A program made the translations under genes and the position numbers. From an uncultured bacterium (lineage in GTDB: Bacteria; Elusimicrobiota; Elusimicrobia; Elusimicrobiales; Elusimicrobiaceae), in assembly GCA_949298795.1 (NCBI GenBank), contig CASFXV010000001.1, forward strand, positions 62,001 to 126,000: 64,000 nucleotides of DNA. The letters are read 5' to 3'. This document shows, one piece after another, positions 42,409 to 51,807 of the stretch. A model generated the notes under the pieces. That model saw only the letters and a list, made by a program, of their open reading frames with translations, did not search any database and had not been told where the DNA came from. The first letter of the stretch is position 1; each line of letters begins with the position of its first letter.

Positions 42409-44544
42409 ATGAAGAAATACTTAAAAAAACTTTTTTCCACTAAACCCATTCTTTTCGGCTGTTTGGCCGGTTTATTTTTACTGATTATCTGCACCGCCGT
42501 ATTTATGCGTTACATCTTTTCCGGCTTGCCGCCGGTGTATGAAATGGAGGAATACACCCCCTCCCTTACCACCCGCGTATATGACCGCAACAATAAACTG
42601 ATACATGAATTTTCTATAGAAAAACGCAGCATGGTGCCCCTTTCGGAAATACCGGTGGACTTGCAAAACGCCGTGGTGGCTATGGAAGACCGGGAATTTT
42701 TTGAGCACGCCGGTTTGTCTTTTAAAGGTATTTTCCGCGCCGCCTTGCACGACCTTATCCACGTAAGCGCCAAACAAGGGGCCTCTACTCTCACCCAACA
42801 GCTTTCCCGCGGGGTGTTTTTAAGCCAAGAAAAAAGACTCATCCGCAAAATACGCGAAATTATTTTGGCCGTACAAATTGAACACCAATTCAGCAAGCAG
42901 GAAATTCTGCAGCTTTATTTAAACCAAATGTATTTAGGGCGCGGGGCTTATGGGGTAAAATCCGCCGCGAAACGTTATTTCAATAAAGATTTGTCCGAAT
43001 TAACCACCGGGGAAGCCGCCATCATTGTGGGTTTGGTGCCGGCGCCGGAACGCTATAACCCGTTTACCAATCCGGAACTTTCCCGCCAGCGCAGGGATTT
43101 GGTGCTATCTGTCATGAAAGAGCAGGGCTACATCACCCAAGAAGAATACGAAGCCGCCAAGCAGGAACCCATGCCCACCCGCCAAACGGTAACGGAAGAA
43201 TACAAACCCGGTTTGTATTTTATTGAGCACATCCGCCGCGTGTTGGAAGAAAAATACGGCACGGAAACCTTATGGAAAGGCGGTTTAAACATTTATACCA
43301 CCGTGGATATTGACCAGCAGGCCGCCGCCGAGCAAATTATGAACGACCGCCTGCAAAAATTGGACGAACGCGTAGCCAAAAGCTTAGGGATAGACATTAC
43401 CCCCAAAGAACCGCAGCCGCAAGAAACCCCCGAAGGGGAAGAAGCCCCCGCAGAAGAAGAAACCGAACCGGATTTTCCCCGTCTGCAAGGCGCTTTTATG
43501 GTGCGTGACGTAAAAACCGGGGCCGTACGCGTGCTGATAGGCGGGCGGGAATTTGACGAAAGCAAATTCAACCGCGCCACCCAGGCCAAACGCCAGCCGG
43601 GTTCTTCTTTTAAACCTTATGTATGGATGGCCGCCTTGCAGAAAGGCTACACCCCCGCCACATTGGTAAAAGATTTGCCCACCATGTTTTATAACGACGG
43701 CCGGAACTGGCGCACGTTTGATGAAACGTCGGACTTATATTCCTTAGATTTAGCCAAGCAGTCTTTTATCTCCTCCAAAGATTTTAACGTATGGGTGCCG
43801 CAAAACTACGGCGGACGCAACGAAGGGTGGATTACCCTGCGCCGCGGGTTGGAAAAATCCAAAAACCTGGTAGCCGTAAACTTAATTGACACCGTAGGCG
43901 TGCCGGCCGTGGTGCGCGTAGCGCGCAAAGCGGGAATTACTTCCGCCCTGCCCCGCGTGCCCGCTTTGGCCCTGGGTGTAAGCGTGCTGACGATGGACGA
44001 ACACCTGGCCGCCCTCACCACCTTTGCCAATGCCGGCATTCATACCGATAACTACTATATTGAACGCGTGGAAGACGCCAACGGCCGCATCTTGGAACAG
44101 CATATTCCGATGGAAAAAGCCGCTTTCTCCCCGCAGGATTCTTACCTGCTTATTAATATGATGAAAGGCGTCGTACAGCGCGGAAGCGGGCGGTATGTAT
44201 CGCGCCTGGGGCGCAATATTGCGGGCAAAACCGGCACCACCCAAAGCCACCGGGATATGTGGTTTGTGGGTATGACGCCGCGCACCGCCGCCATTGGCTG
44301 GATGGGATATGACGACGACTCCGCCTATGCAGACAAAATCCACCTGGAAGGCAGCAACACCGGCCATTGGTGGAGCGATATTATGGAAGAGCTCTTAAAA
44401 GACGAGCCTAACGACGATTTTGCCGTGCCGGAAGGGATATCCTTTGCGTATATCAACCCCAATACCGGCAAACTGGCCATGCCCACGGAACGCAATAAAT
44501 TCTGGGAAGCGTTTATTAAAGGAACCGAACCCAAAAGCTATTGA
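42409..44544 (+). CDS. Bifunctional penicillin-binding protein 1A
   Basis: A 711-residue class A PBP. A membrane anchor (about 17-38) precedes the GT51 glycosyltransferase domain (Met-Glu-Asp-Arg-Glu-Phe-Phe-Glu-His; Leu-Thr-Gln-Gln-Leu). A Pro/Glu-rich insertion sits near residues 340-365. The transpeptidase domain has Ser399-Ser-Phe-Lys, Lys-Ser-Lys-Asn and Lys-Thr-Gly-Thr-Thr. It polymerises glycan strands and cross-links them. The short C-terminal tail has no extra domains. Confidence 0.95.
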   Translation: MKKYLKKLFSTKPILFGCLAGLFLLIICTAVFMRYIFSGLPPVYEMEEYTPSLTTRVYDRNNKLIHEFSIEKRSMVPLSEIPVDLQNAVVAMEDREFFEHAGLSFKGIFRAALHDLIHVSAKQGASTLTQQLSRGVFLSQEKRLIRKIREIILAVQIEHQFSKQEILQLYLNQMYLGRGAYGVKSAAKRYFNKDLSELTTGEAAIIVGLVPAPERYNPFTNPELSRQRRDLVLSVMKEQGYITQEEYEAAKQEPMPTRQTVTEEYKPGLYFIEHIRRVLEEKYGTETLWKGGLNIYTTVDIDQQAAAEQIMNDRLQKLDERVAKSLGIDITPKEPQPQETPEGEEAPAEEETEPDFPRLQGAFMVRDVKTGAVRVLIGGREFDESKFNRATQAKRQPGSSFKPYVWMAALQKGYTPATLVKDLPTMFYNDGRNWRTFDETSDLYSLDLAKQSFISSKDFNVWVPQNYGGRNEGWITLRRGLEKSKNLVAVNLIDTVGVPAVVRVARKAGITSALPRVPALALGVSVLTMDEHLAALTTFANAGIHTDNYYIERVEDANGRILEQHIPMEKAAFSPQDSYLLINMMKGVVQRGSGRYVSRLGRNIAGKTGTTQSHRDMWFVGMTPRTAAIGWMGYDDDSAYADKIHLEGSNTGHWWSDIMEELLKDEPNDDFAVPEGISFAYINPNTGKLAMPTERNKFWEAFIKGTEPKSY

Positions 44545-44578
44545 TTTTCCGGCAGGTTTATAAAACGGTTTTGTGTGT

Positions 44579-47500
44579 ATGACTACACAGAAAAGCCAAA
44601 ACAAAGCTGCTTGTTTTTACGGGCTGCCCAACGCGGCGGCCCGGGGCTATTTTTTGTGTGAAAAATTCCTGCATAAAGGGCAAAGCGTGGTGTTTGTGCG
44701 CGGAGCCCAAACGCAAGAAGACGCCCTGCACGCCGCGGTAAAAGAGTTTGGCCCCCAAAACGCGCTTTCCGTACACTTGCCGGAACAGCACATCGGCCGC
44801 ATGGCGGCCCTTTATCAGTTATTACAAAACCAACAACCTTTTTTACTGGATATTCACCCGCAAGACCTGGAGGCGGCATTCCCTTCCGCCCAAGAATTCA
44901 AACGGCGGCTGTTTGAAGTGCACCGCGGGGCCACCCTGCGCCGGCAGGACTTGCTGGACGTATTGGAAAACGCCGGCTACCAACGTGAAGATTACGCCGA
45001 ATCCCCCGGCCAATACGCCGTGCGCGGCAGCGTGGTGGACGTGTTTTGTTTGGACCAGCACCTCCCCCTGCGCTTGTATTTTTCCGGCCGCACCGTGCAG
45101 TCCATCGCCAGTTTTGACCTAGACACCCAAAACACCCAAGAACAAACGGATAAAGCCGTTATTGTGCCCCTGCGCTTTGAGCGGGAAGAGGATTCTCTGT
45201 CCGCCTATACCACCGGCGCCGTTTACGCGTTTGAGGAAAACCTGCCCCCGGAAGGCAGCTTCCCTCAAGCCGTTGTTTTATCCACCCTGCCCGCGGCTCA
45301 CGCTACGGACTGCGGGCTGCAGGCTAATATCCGCTTTGGGGCCAACTGGCCCCTGCTGGAGCGGGAAGCCCAACAGCTAAAAAACCGCAACATTCACTTA
45401 ACCATATGCTGTTTAAACCGCGGGGAGCTGGACCGCCTGGGCGAAATCATGCAGGAATACCCCACCCTATCCAAAACACCTATTAAAATATCCCCCCTTA
45501 TACAAGGTTTTGTAAACCCGGGCAAGCAGCAGGCTTTTATCACTTCCTGCGAAATTTTAGACCGCCGCTACAATACTTCCGGCGTGTTAAAAAGCTTTAC
45601 GGTGGAAGGCGCCAAACGGGTGCGCTTTAAAGAATTGGCGCCGGGAGATTATGTAGTACACCAAACCCACGGCATAGGCAAATACCTGGGGCTGGAAATT
45701 ATGGATAAGGAAGAAAACCCCACAGACTGCCTGATTATTGAATACCGCCGCGGAAGCAAACTGTACGTGCCGATGTATGACTTTAAAAAAGTACAAAAAT
45801 ACATCAGCGCGGGGGGCAAAATACCCGCTTTGTCCGCCTTGGGCGGAACGGCTTGGCGCGACGTAAAAAAACGCGTCAAAGAAGAAGCACAAAAAACCGC
45901 CAAAGAAATTTTAAAGCTGGAGGCCCTGCGCCAGGCTTCCCCCGCGCCGCTCACCCCGGGGGACCCGCGCATAGAGCAGGAATTTGCGGACTCTTTCCCC
46001 TACGACCTTACCCCCGGCCAACAGCAGGCCATAGAAGACGTCCTGCGGGATTTAAATTTATCCCGCCCCATGGACCGCGTTCTAGTTGGGGACGTGGGCT
46101 TTGGCAAAACGGAAGTAGCCATGCGCGCCGCCTTGCGGGTGGCCGTATCCGGCAAGCAGGTAATGGTATTGGTGCCCACCACCATTTTGGCGGACCAGCA
46201 TTATAAAACTTTTTCCAAACGGCTGGCGGGGTTCCCGGTTAACGTGCGCATGCTGTGCCGCTTTCAAACCCCTAAAGAACAGCGGGAAGTGGTGCAGGAA
46301 ATCAAAAGCGGCGTGTGCGACATCATCATCGGCACCCACCGCCTGATGAGCAAAGACATTGTGTTTAAAGATTTAGGGTTGGTAATTATTGACGAGGAAC
46401 ACCGCTTTGGCGTAAAACAAAAAGAAAAAATCAAGGCCAAAAGCGCCGGCGTGCATACCTTAATGTTAAGCGCTACGCCCATTCCGCGCACGTTAAACCA
46501 ATCGCTATCCAGCCTGAGGGACATATCCCTCATAGACACCCCGCCGCGCGGGCGCACCGCCATAAAAACCGTGGTAACCGCTTGGAACAATGAACTGGCC
46601 GCCGCCGCTATTACCGAAGAACTTGCCCGCGGCGGGCAGGTATATTACGTGTACAACAGCGTGCAAAGCATGGAAAGCCGCTACCTGTTTCTTAAAAAAC
46701 TGGTGCCGGAAGCCAAAATCTGCATGGCGCACGGCCAAATGGACGAAAAACTGCTGGAACAAACCCTGTGGGACTTTAACCAAGGCAAATACGATATTCT
46801 TTTAGCCTCCACCATTATAGAATCCGGCATAGACATTACCAACGCCAACACGTTAATTGTGGAAAATGCACACAACTTCGGCCTGGCCCAGCTGTACCAG
46901 CTGCGCGGGCGCATCGGGCGCGGCAGCACCAAAGCCTACTGTTATTTATTCCACCCGGACTGGCTGTTTAAAAAACCCGCCCCGCAGGAAGAAGACAATT
47001 TTGCCCAGCTGGCCGCCGTACCTTGGAACCCCAAGCCGGAAAAAGACCCCACCGAAGAAGCCAAAAAACGCCTAGCCGCCTTAATGGAATTTGGCGAACT
47101 GGGCAGCGGCTTTAAACTGGCGCTTAGGGATATGGAAATACGCGGCGCGGGGGAATTATTGGGAGTCAAACAGCACGGGTACGTGAACGAAGTGGGGCTT
47201 AGTTTGTACTGTGATTTAGTGGCTAACGAAGTAAAAAAATTAAAAGGGGAACCCGTCAAGCGGGAGCTTCGCTCCACCGTTAATCTGCCTTTGCCGGCGT
47301 ATATCCCGCCGGATTATCTGCCCGACGAAGCCGAACGGCTGAAATATTATAAGGAACTGATGAGCGCGGATGAAACCAAAACCCACCTGCTGCTTACCCG
47401 CCTGGCGGATTTATGCGGCCCCGTACCGGCGGAAATCATCAATTTAACCAAGGTGTTTGCCTTGTCGGCCCGCGCGGGGGAATTAAAAATACAGCATATT

Positions 47501-47722
47501 GACGCCAACGATGACAAGCTGGAAATTTCTTTCTCACGGGATTTTAGAATGCCGGCGGATTTTCCCTCCCTGCTTTTTAAACGTTACGGGGCGGCACATG
47601 TAGAATTTTTAAAATCCAATTCAGGCGACGGCATCCGCCTGCGTTTCGCGCCGGGGACGGACTTGGTAAAAGAAGCCCAAAACGCCGTTTGCTTCTTTCA
47701 AACGCTCCCCTCCGGCGCGTAA
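44579..47722 (+). CDS. mfd: Transcription-repair coupling factor
   Basis: A 1047-residue Mfd. It has an N-terminal UvrB-like region (about 1-300), an RNA-polymerase-interacting CarD-like domain (about 340-410, Pro-Gly-Asp-Tyr-Val-Val-His), and a superfamily 2 translocase (Gly-Asp-Val-Gly-Phe-Gly-Lys-Thr-Glu, Asp-Glu-Glu-His-Arg-Phe-Gly, Ser-Ala-Thr-Pro-Ile-Pro-Arg). The TRCF C-terminal domain follows (about 880-1010). It removes stalled RNA polymerase at lesions and recruits UvrA. An alternative GTG start lies at 44573. Somewhat shorter than E. coli Mfd (1148). Confidence 0.95.
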   Translation: MTTQKSQNKAACFYGLPNAAARGYFLCEKFLHKGQSVVFVRGAQTQEDALHAAVKEFGPQNALSVHLPEQHIGRMAALYQLLQNQQPFLLDIHPQDLEAAFPSAQEFKRRLFEVHRGATLRRQDLLDVLENAGYQREDYAESPGQYAVRGSVVDVFCLDQHLPLRLYFSGRTVQSIASFDLDTQNTQEQTDKAVIVPLRFEREEDSLSAYTTGAVYAFEENLPPEGSFPQAVVLSTLPAAHATDCGLQANIRFGANWPLLEREAQQLKNRNIHLTICCLNRGELDRLGEIMQEYPTLSKTPIKISPLIQGFVNPGKQQAFITSCEILDRRYNTSGVLKSFTVEGAKRVRFKELAPGDYVVHQTHGIGKYLGLEIMDKEENPTDCLIIEYRRGSKLYVPMYDFKKVQKYISAGGKIPALSALGGTAWRDVKKRVKEEAQKTAKEILKLEALRQASPAPLTPGDPRIEQEFADSFPYDLTPGQQQAIEDVLRDLNLSRPMDRVLVGDVGFGKTEVAMRAALRVAVSGKQVMVLVPTTILADQHYKTFSKRLAGFPVNVRMLCRFQTPKEQREVVQEIKSGVCDIIIGTHRLMSKDIVFKDLGLVIIDEEHRFGVKQKEKIKAKSAGVHTLMLSATPIPRTLNQSLSSLRDISLIDTPPRGRTAIKTVVTAWNNELAAAAITEELARGGQVYYVYNSVQSMESRYLFLKKLVPEAKICMAHGQMDEKLLEQTLWDFNQGKYDILLASTIIESGIDITNANTLIVENAHNFGLAQLYQLRGRIGRGSTKAYCYLFHPDWLFKKPAPQEEDNFAQLAAVPWNPKPEKDPTEEAKKRLAALMEFGELGSGFKLALRDMEIRGAGELLGVKQHGYVNEVGLSLYCDLVANEVKKLKGEPVKRELRSTVNLPLPAYIPPDYLPDEAERLKYYKELMSADETKTHLLLTRLADLCGPVPAEIINLTKVFALSARAGELKIQHIDANDDKLEISFSRDFRMPADFPSLLFKRYGAAHVEFLKSNSGDGIRLRFAPGTDLVKEAQNAVCFFQTLPSGA

Positions 47723-47727
47723 AATGA

Positions 47728-47733
47728 TATAGT
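47728..47733 (+). promoter_or_regulatory. -10 box of a predicted leaderless foldase mRNA
   Basis: TATAGT ends 6 bases before ATG 47740, where initiation is expected; no -35 or ribosome site is evident. Confidence 0.4.
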
Positions 47734-47739
47734 ATGGGT

Positions 47740-48582
47740 ATGCGCAATATTTTTTTATTTTCTGTTTTATGCGTCTTGTTGGCGGCCGCTTGCAATAAAC
47801 CGGCCGAAGCCCCCGTTGCCGAAGAACCCGCGGAACCGGAAATCGCCGCTAAAGTGGGGGCCGTTATCATTACGGAAAAAGACCTGGAAGATAAATTGGT
47901 TTTCATGTCCCCCGAAGACCGGGACTTTGCAAAAACCTCCATCGGGCGCACCAATTTTATTAACGCCTTGGTGCGGGAAAAACTGGCCGAATTAGCCGCC
48001 CTGGACGCTAAGTTGGACGAGTCTGACTCCTATTTAGCCGCGTTGGAAGACAAACGGGCACAACTCAGAAAAATTTATGACGACTACGCCCAGCAGCTGC
48101 TTATCCGCTCTTGGTATGACCAGCTGGAAGAATCCGGCGCAACCGCGGTAACGGAAGAGGAAATAAAAAATTATTTTGACAAATACCCTTATGAAATGAC
48201 CGTCAAACAAATCATCATTTCCAACGCCCAAACGGCGGACCAAGTACTGCGCGCGTTAAAAGCCTCCCCCTCCCGCTGGAAAGAGCTGGAAAGGCAATAT
48301 TCCATCGCGCCGGAAGCCATACGCGGGCAAGAATTTTCTTTCATGCCCGGGGAATTTATACCGGAAATTGAAGTCATAGCGGCCAATTCCCCCTCCGGCA
48401 GCGTACAGGGATTTATCAAAACTTCCCAAGGATTTCATATAATAATGAAAGTTAAAGAAAAACGGCTTTCTCTTAAAAACGCCAAAGAACGCATAGAGCA
48501 AATTTTGCGTTTGCAAAAAGAAGACGCCGCTTTAAACGCTTTAAAAAATAAATACGAGGTGTTTGTGTATGAAAAAAACTAA
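47740..48582 (+). CDS. SurA/PrsA-like peptidyl-prolyl isomerase lipoprotein
   Basis: A 280-residue lipoprotein: a short signal peptide ends in Leu-Ala-Ala-Ala-Cys. A helical SurA-type N-terminal chaperone region follows (about 35-145), then a degenerate parvulin domain (about 150-255) with Val-Lys-Gln-Ile-Ile and Gly-Phe-His-Ile-Ile. It probably helps fold exported or outer-membrane proteins. An alternative ATG at 47734 adds two residues. The downstream SurA-like gene starts within its last 14 bases. Confidence 0.82.
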   Translation: MRNIFLFSVLCVLLAAACNKPAEAPVAEEPAEPEIAAKVGAVIITEKDLEDKLVFMSPEDRDFAKTSIGRTNFINALVREKLAELAALDAKLDESDSYLAALEDKRAQLRKIYDDYAQQLLIRSWYDQLEESGATAVTEEEIKNYFDKYPYEMTVKQIIISNAQTADQVLRALKASPSRWKELERQYSIAPEAIRGQEFSFMPGEFIPEIEVIAANSPSGSVQGFIKTSQGFHIIMKVKEKRLSLKNAKERIEQILRLQKEDAALNALKNKYEVFVYEKN

Positions 48583-49804
48583 CCTAACGGCTTTACTGGC
48601 CCTGGTGCTGGCCTTCGGGGTGGGCGCACAGGCCAAAGTAATGGAATCCTCCGTCGCCACGGTGAACGGACAACCGGTACTCAGTTCCGAATACGATTCT
48701 TATTTGGAAGGCGTGCTGGAACAATACAAAGCGGCGGCTCCGCAATTTTTAGAACAGCCCTACGCGCAGGACGTACTGGGGCGCGAAGTGCTTAAAGAGC
48801 TTATTTCCAAAGAACTCTTATACCAAGCCGCCGATGAAGCCAAAATACAGGTAAAAGACAGCGAGGTTGACGCCGGAATTAACGAAATAAAAGCCCGTTT
48901 TATCGTAGATGAAAAAACCGGAAAAGAAGATCCTAAAGGCGCCGATAAACGCTTTAACGAAGCGCTTAAAAAGCAGCATATGAGCTTAAAAGCGTATAAA
49001 GAAAAAATCAAAAAAGACATCGCTGTGCGCAAACTGATGGAACAACGCATCACCGCCACGGTAAAACCGGTGGAAGAGGCGGACGTAAAAGCCTTGTATG
49101 AAGATGTGGAAATCTGCATGAAAGGCAACAGCAAAAAAATGAAAGCGCTGGAGAAAAAAGACCCGGCCCGCTTTAAAGAAGCCACCGCCATCGCCGCCAA
49201 ATTAAAACAGCTTACGGCGGAACAGGTACGCATCGGGCATATTTATTTAGCCGTAACCAAAGACATGAAGCCCGAAGAAGCCAAAAAGAAACAAGAACTG
49301 GCCGTTAAAATCAAAGAAGAAATTGACGGCGGGAAAGATTTCTCCGAAGCCGTAAAAGAATATACGGAAGACAAAGCCGCTTTGGCCTCCGGCGGGGACA
49401 TGATTTTAATTAAGGGCATCGCCCCCAAAGAAATTGACAATAAGGCGTTCTCTTTGGCCGTTGGCAAAGTGAGCGACCCCATTAAAACGGATCTGGGCTA
49501 CCATATTATTAAAATTAAAGAAAAACGCGCCGAAAAAGATTTTGGTTACGATGATATCGCCAAAGATCTGGCCCAATATTTAGCCCAGCAAAAAATTCAA
49601 AACGCCATGGGCGATTATATCGGCGAATTGTATGACAAGGCGGACGTAAAAGTAACCATTACCTTTGAGTCCGATAAGCTGATTGAAGAAGCCTTGGCCC
49701 AACAGGCCCAAGCCGCCCAAAAAGCGGATAAAAAAGAAGTAAAATCCGAAAAAAAAGCGGACAAAAAAGAAGCTAAAGAAGAGAAAAAAGAAGAAAAAAA
49801 ATAA
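48569..49804 (+). CDS. SurA-like periplasmic foldase with Lys/Glu tail
   Basis: A 411-residue exported chaperone. A signal peptide of about 23 residues is followed by a SurA N-terminal domain (Val-Asn-Gly-Gln-Pro-Val, Leu-Ile-Ser-Lys-Glu-Leu-Leu). One parvulin-type isomerase domain lies at about 220-325 (Ile-Gly-His-Ile-Tyr, Gly-Gly-Asp-Met, Gly-Tyr-His-Ile-Ile-Lys). The last 30 residues are almost only Lys, Glu, Ala and Asp, in repeated Asp-Lys-Lys-Glu units. CGAGG at 48555-48559 sets the start. It is coupled to the lipoprotein foldase upstream. Confidence 0.88.
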   Translation: MKKTNLTALLALVLAFGVGAQAKVMESSVATVNGQPVLSSEYDSYLEGVLEQYKAAAPQFLEQPYAQDVLGREVLKELISKELLYQAADEAKIQVKDSEVDAGINEIKARFIVDEKTGKEDPKGADKRFNEALKKQHMSLKAYKEKIKKDIAVRKLMEQRITATVKPVEEADVKALYEDVEICMKGNSKKMKALEKKDPARFKEATAIAAKLKQLTAEQVRIGHIYLAVTKDMKPEEAKKKQELAVKIKEEIDGGKDFSEAVKEYTEDKAALASGGDMILIKGIAPKEIDNKAFSLAVGKVSDPIKTDLGYHIIKIKEKRAEKDFGYDDIAKDLAQYLAQQKIQNAMGDYIGELYDKADVKVTITFESDKLIEEALAQQAQAAQKADKKEVKSEKKADKKEAKEEKKEEKK

Positions 49805-49829
49805 TTTCCGCCAAGCGGTTAAATTTATA

Positions 49830-49863
49830 AAATAAAGAGGGAGAAAACGCTTCCTCTTTATTT
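49830..49863 (+). terminator. Terminator after the SurA-like gene
   Basis: AAATAAAGAGG pairs perfectly with CCTCTTTATTT across a 12-base loop. It lies directly before the pdxA ribosome site, so it could attenuate rather than fully stop transcription. Confidence 0.65.
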
Positions 49864-49876
49864 ATTGGGGTTTGCT

Positions 49877-50806
49877 ATGTTACAAAAACCGTTTATCGCC
49901 GTAAGCGCGGGGGACCCGCTGGGCATTGGGCCGGAAGTAACCGTAAAAGCGTTGCAAAACCCGGCCGTACAGCAAGCATGCCGCGTGATTGTAGTGGGGG
50001 AACCGCACTCGTTAGAGGCGGCCGGCTTCACGCCGGATCTGGCGCAGCTGCTTCCCATAGAGCACCCAAACGCCTTCGCCAAAACCAAACCCGCGCCTTG
50101 CAAATGGGCGGGGGAAGTGTCTTTTAAAGCGTTGCAAACCGCCTGCAAATTAGTGTCTGCCCACACCGCCAAAGCGTTGGTTACGGCCCCCATATCCAAA
50201 CAAAGCTGGGCGCTGGCGGGCGTCCCGTTTACCGGACATACGGAATTTTTACGCAAATACTACGGCAAAACCGCTTTAATGATGTTTGTAAGCGGGGCGT
50301 TAAAATGCGCCCTGGTCAGCGAACATTTTGCCATTAAAGACCTGCATAAAATCATCACCCGCCAACGCATAGAACAAGCCTGTTTGGATTTTAACTCCGC
50401 ATTAAAAAAGCTGGGAGTAAAACGCCCTCAAATTGCGCTGGCTTCTTTAAACCCGCACGGCGGGGACAACGGCCGCTTTGGCAAAGAAGAAGGGCAAACC
50501 ATTCTGCCCGCCATGAACTATTTAAAAAAACACGGTTTGCGCGTACAAGGCCCCTTTCCCGCAGACAGCCTGTGGCTGGCGCACAGACACGGCAATTTTG
50601 ACGGGCTTTTGTGCATGTATCACGACCAGGCCCTCTTGGGCTTAAAACTGGCCGCCAAAGAACCCATTGTGCACGTAACGGCAGGCCTGCGTTTCTTACG
50701 CGTTTCCCCCACGCACGGCACCGCTTTTGATATTGCCGGCAAAAACCTGGCGGACCCGCAAAGCATGGCTGCCGCCCTGCTGTTTGCCGCCCAACACGCC
50801 GGCTAA
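49877..50806 (+). CDS. pdxA: 4-hydroxythreonine-4-phosphate dehydrogenase
   Basis: A 309-residue NAD-dependent enzyme of vitamin B6 synthesis (DXP-dependent route). Motifs: Ala-Gly-Asp-Pro-Leu-Gly-Ile-Gly-Pro-Glu at the N-terminus, Thr-Gly-His-Thr-Glu, Leu-Asn-Pro-His-Gly-Gly-Asp-Asn-Gly, Tyr-His-Asp-Gln, and Ser-Pro-Thr-His-Gly-Thr-Ala-Phe-Asp. The His residues bind the metal. A GGGG ribosome site supports the ATG; a TTG at 49865 is less likely. No other pdx genes are in the window. Confidence 0.93.
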   Translation: MLQKPFIAVSAGDPLGIGPEVTVKALQNPAVQQACRVIVVGEPHSLEAAGFTPDLAQLLPIEHPNAFAKTKPAPCKWAGEVSFKALQTACKLVSAHTAKALVTAPISKQSWALAGVPFTGHTEFLRKYYGKTALMMFVSGALKCALVSEHFAIKDLHKIITRQRIEQACLDFNSALKKLGVKRPQIALASLNPHGGDNGRFGKEEGQTILPAMNYLKKHGLRVQGPFPADSLWLAHRHGNFDGLLCMYHDQALLGLKLAAKEPIVHVTAGLRFLRVSPTHGTAFDIAGKNLADPQSMAAALLFAAQHAG

Positions 50807-50837
50807 TGTTTTCCGTCTATAACCGCGTTTATTTTGT

Positions 50838-50843
50838 TACAAT
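50838..50843 (+). promoter_or_regulatory. -10 box of the birA-oad operon, predicted leaderless
   Basis: TACAAT ends 6 bases before the ATG at 50850. GAAGG between them is only 1-2 bases from the ATG, too close for a normal ribosome site. Confidence 0.45.
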
Positions 50844-50849
50844 GAAGGT

Positions 50850-51554
50850 ATGCCCCGCATATTGCATTTTCCAGCGTTAAATTCCACCAACGCGTACGCC
50901 AAAGAACACGCGCGGGAGCTGGAAAGCGGCGCCGTTGTCTGCGCCGAAGAACAAACCGCCGGGCGGGGCCGGTTTAACCGCAAATGGTTTTCCGCAAAGG
51001 GCGGCTTATATTTTTCCGTTCTTTTAAAAACAGAAAACACCCAATACCTGCCCAACTTAACCCAGCTGATGGCTTTGTGTATTTGCCAAACCGTACGGGA
51101 ACTGGGGGCGCCGGCGCAATTAAAATGGCCCAATGACGTGTTGGTAAACGGCAAAAAACTTTCCGGCATATTAAGTGAAGCGGTATTGGAACACAACCGT
51201 TTTTACGCTTTGGTAATAGGCGTGGGGATAAACATCCGGCAGCCGGATTTAGGCCGCGTGGGCCAGCCGGCCGTTTCGCTGGGGGAGCTGCATATTTCCG
51301 TCACCGCGCGGGAACTATTAAACGCCTTGCTTGCGCGTTTTAACGCCCGCCTGCCCAAAGCGCTGGCTGAAGGGTTTTCTTCCTTCGGGCAGGAATACAA
51401 AGCCTTGTTTCCGTACATAGGCCAAACCGTTTGCATTACCGCCGCAGACCGGCAACATACCGGAACCGTGCGGGATATTTCCTCCGCCGGGACTTTGCTG
51501 CTTAACACGCCGCAGGGCCCGAAGGAGTTTTCTATAGGAGACATGAACGCATGA
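50850..51554 (+). CDS. birA: Biotin-protein ligase
   Basis: A 234-residue ligase without the N-terminal DNA-binding domain, so it should not act as a repressor. Motifs: Ser-Thr-Asn-Ala-Tyr-Ala, Gly-Arg-Gly-Arg-Phe, Lys-Trp-Pro-Asn-Asp-Val, Ser-Gly-Ile-Leu and Gly-Val-Gly-Ile-Asn. It attaches biotin to acceptor lysines; the evident acceptor is the OadA-like protein two genes downstream (Lys566). Its stop overlaps the oadG ATG by 4 bases, so enzyme and substrate are made together. Confidence 0.93.
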   Translation: MPRILHFPALNSTNAYAKEHARELESGAVVCAEEQTAGRGRFNRKWFSAKGGLYFSVLLKTENTQYLPNLTQLMALCICQTVRELGAPAQLKWPNDVLVNGKKLSGILSEAVLEHNRFYALVIGVGINIRQPDLGRVGQPAVSLGELHISVTARELLNALLARFNARLPKALAEGFSSFGQEYKALFPYIGQTVCITAADRQHTGTVRDISSAGTLLLNTPQGPKEFSIGDMNA

Positions 51555-51793
51555 ACCTTGCAGAAAGTACCTCCTTGATGGACAGCGTAAACTTAACCAT
51601 TATCGGCATGTTGGTGGTGTTTACGTTTCTTTTCATCATGGTACTCGTGATGAAAGTGCTGGGCTGGCTGGTGAAAGTATTGGAAAAATATTTTCCGCAG
51701 TCCGCTCCCGCGCCGGCCGCCGTGGCCGCCCGCGCGGATAATTTGGCGATAGCCGCCGCCGTGGCCGCCGCCAAGAGATTTACCGGTAAATGA
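51551..51793 (+). CDS. oadG: Decarboxylase Na+ pump gamma subunit
   Basis: An 80-residue protein with one membrane helix (about 15-38) followed by an Ala/Pro-rich cytoplasmic tail, as in OadG. The gamma subunit assembles the alpha and beta subunits. Position between birA and oadA, with a 4-base overlap upstream, supports the call despite low sequence content. Confidence 0.85.
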   Translation: MNLAESTSLMDSVNLTIIGMLVVFTFLFIMVLVMKVLGWLVKVLEKYFPQSAPAPAAVAARADNLAIAAAVAAAKRFTGK

Positions 51794-51807
51794 GAGGAAG
51801 CCAAAAA

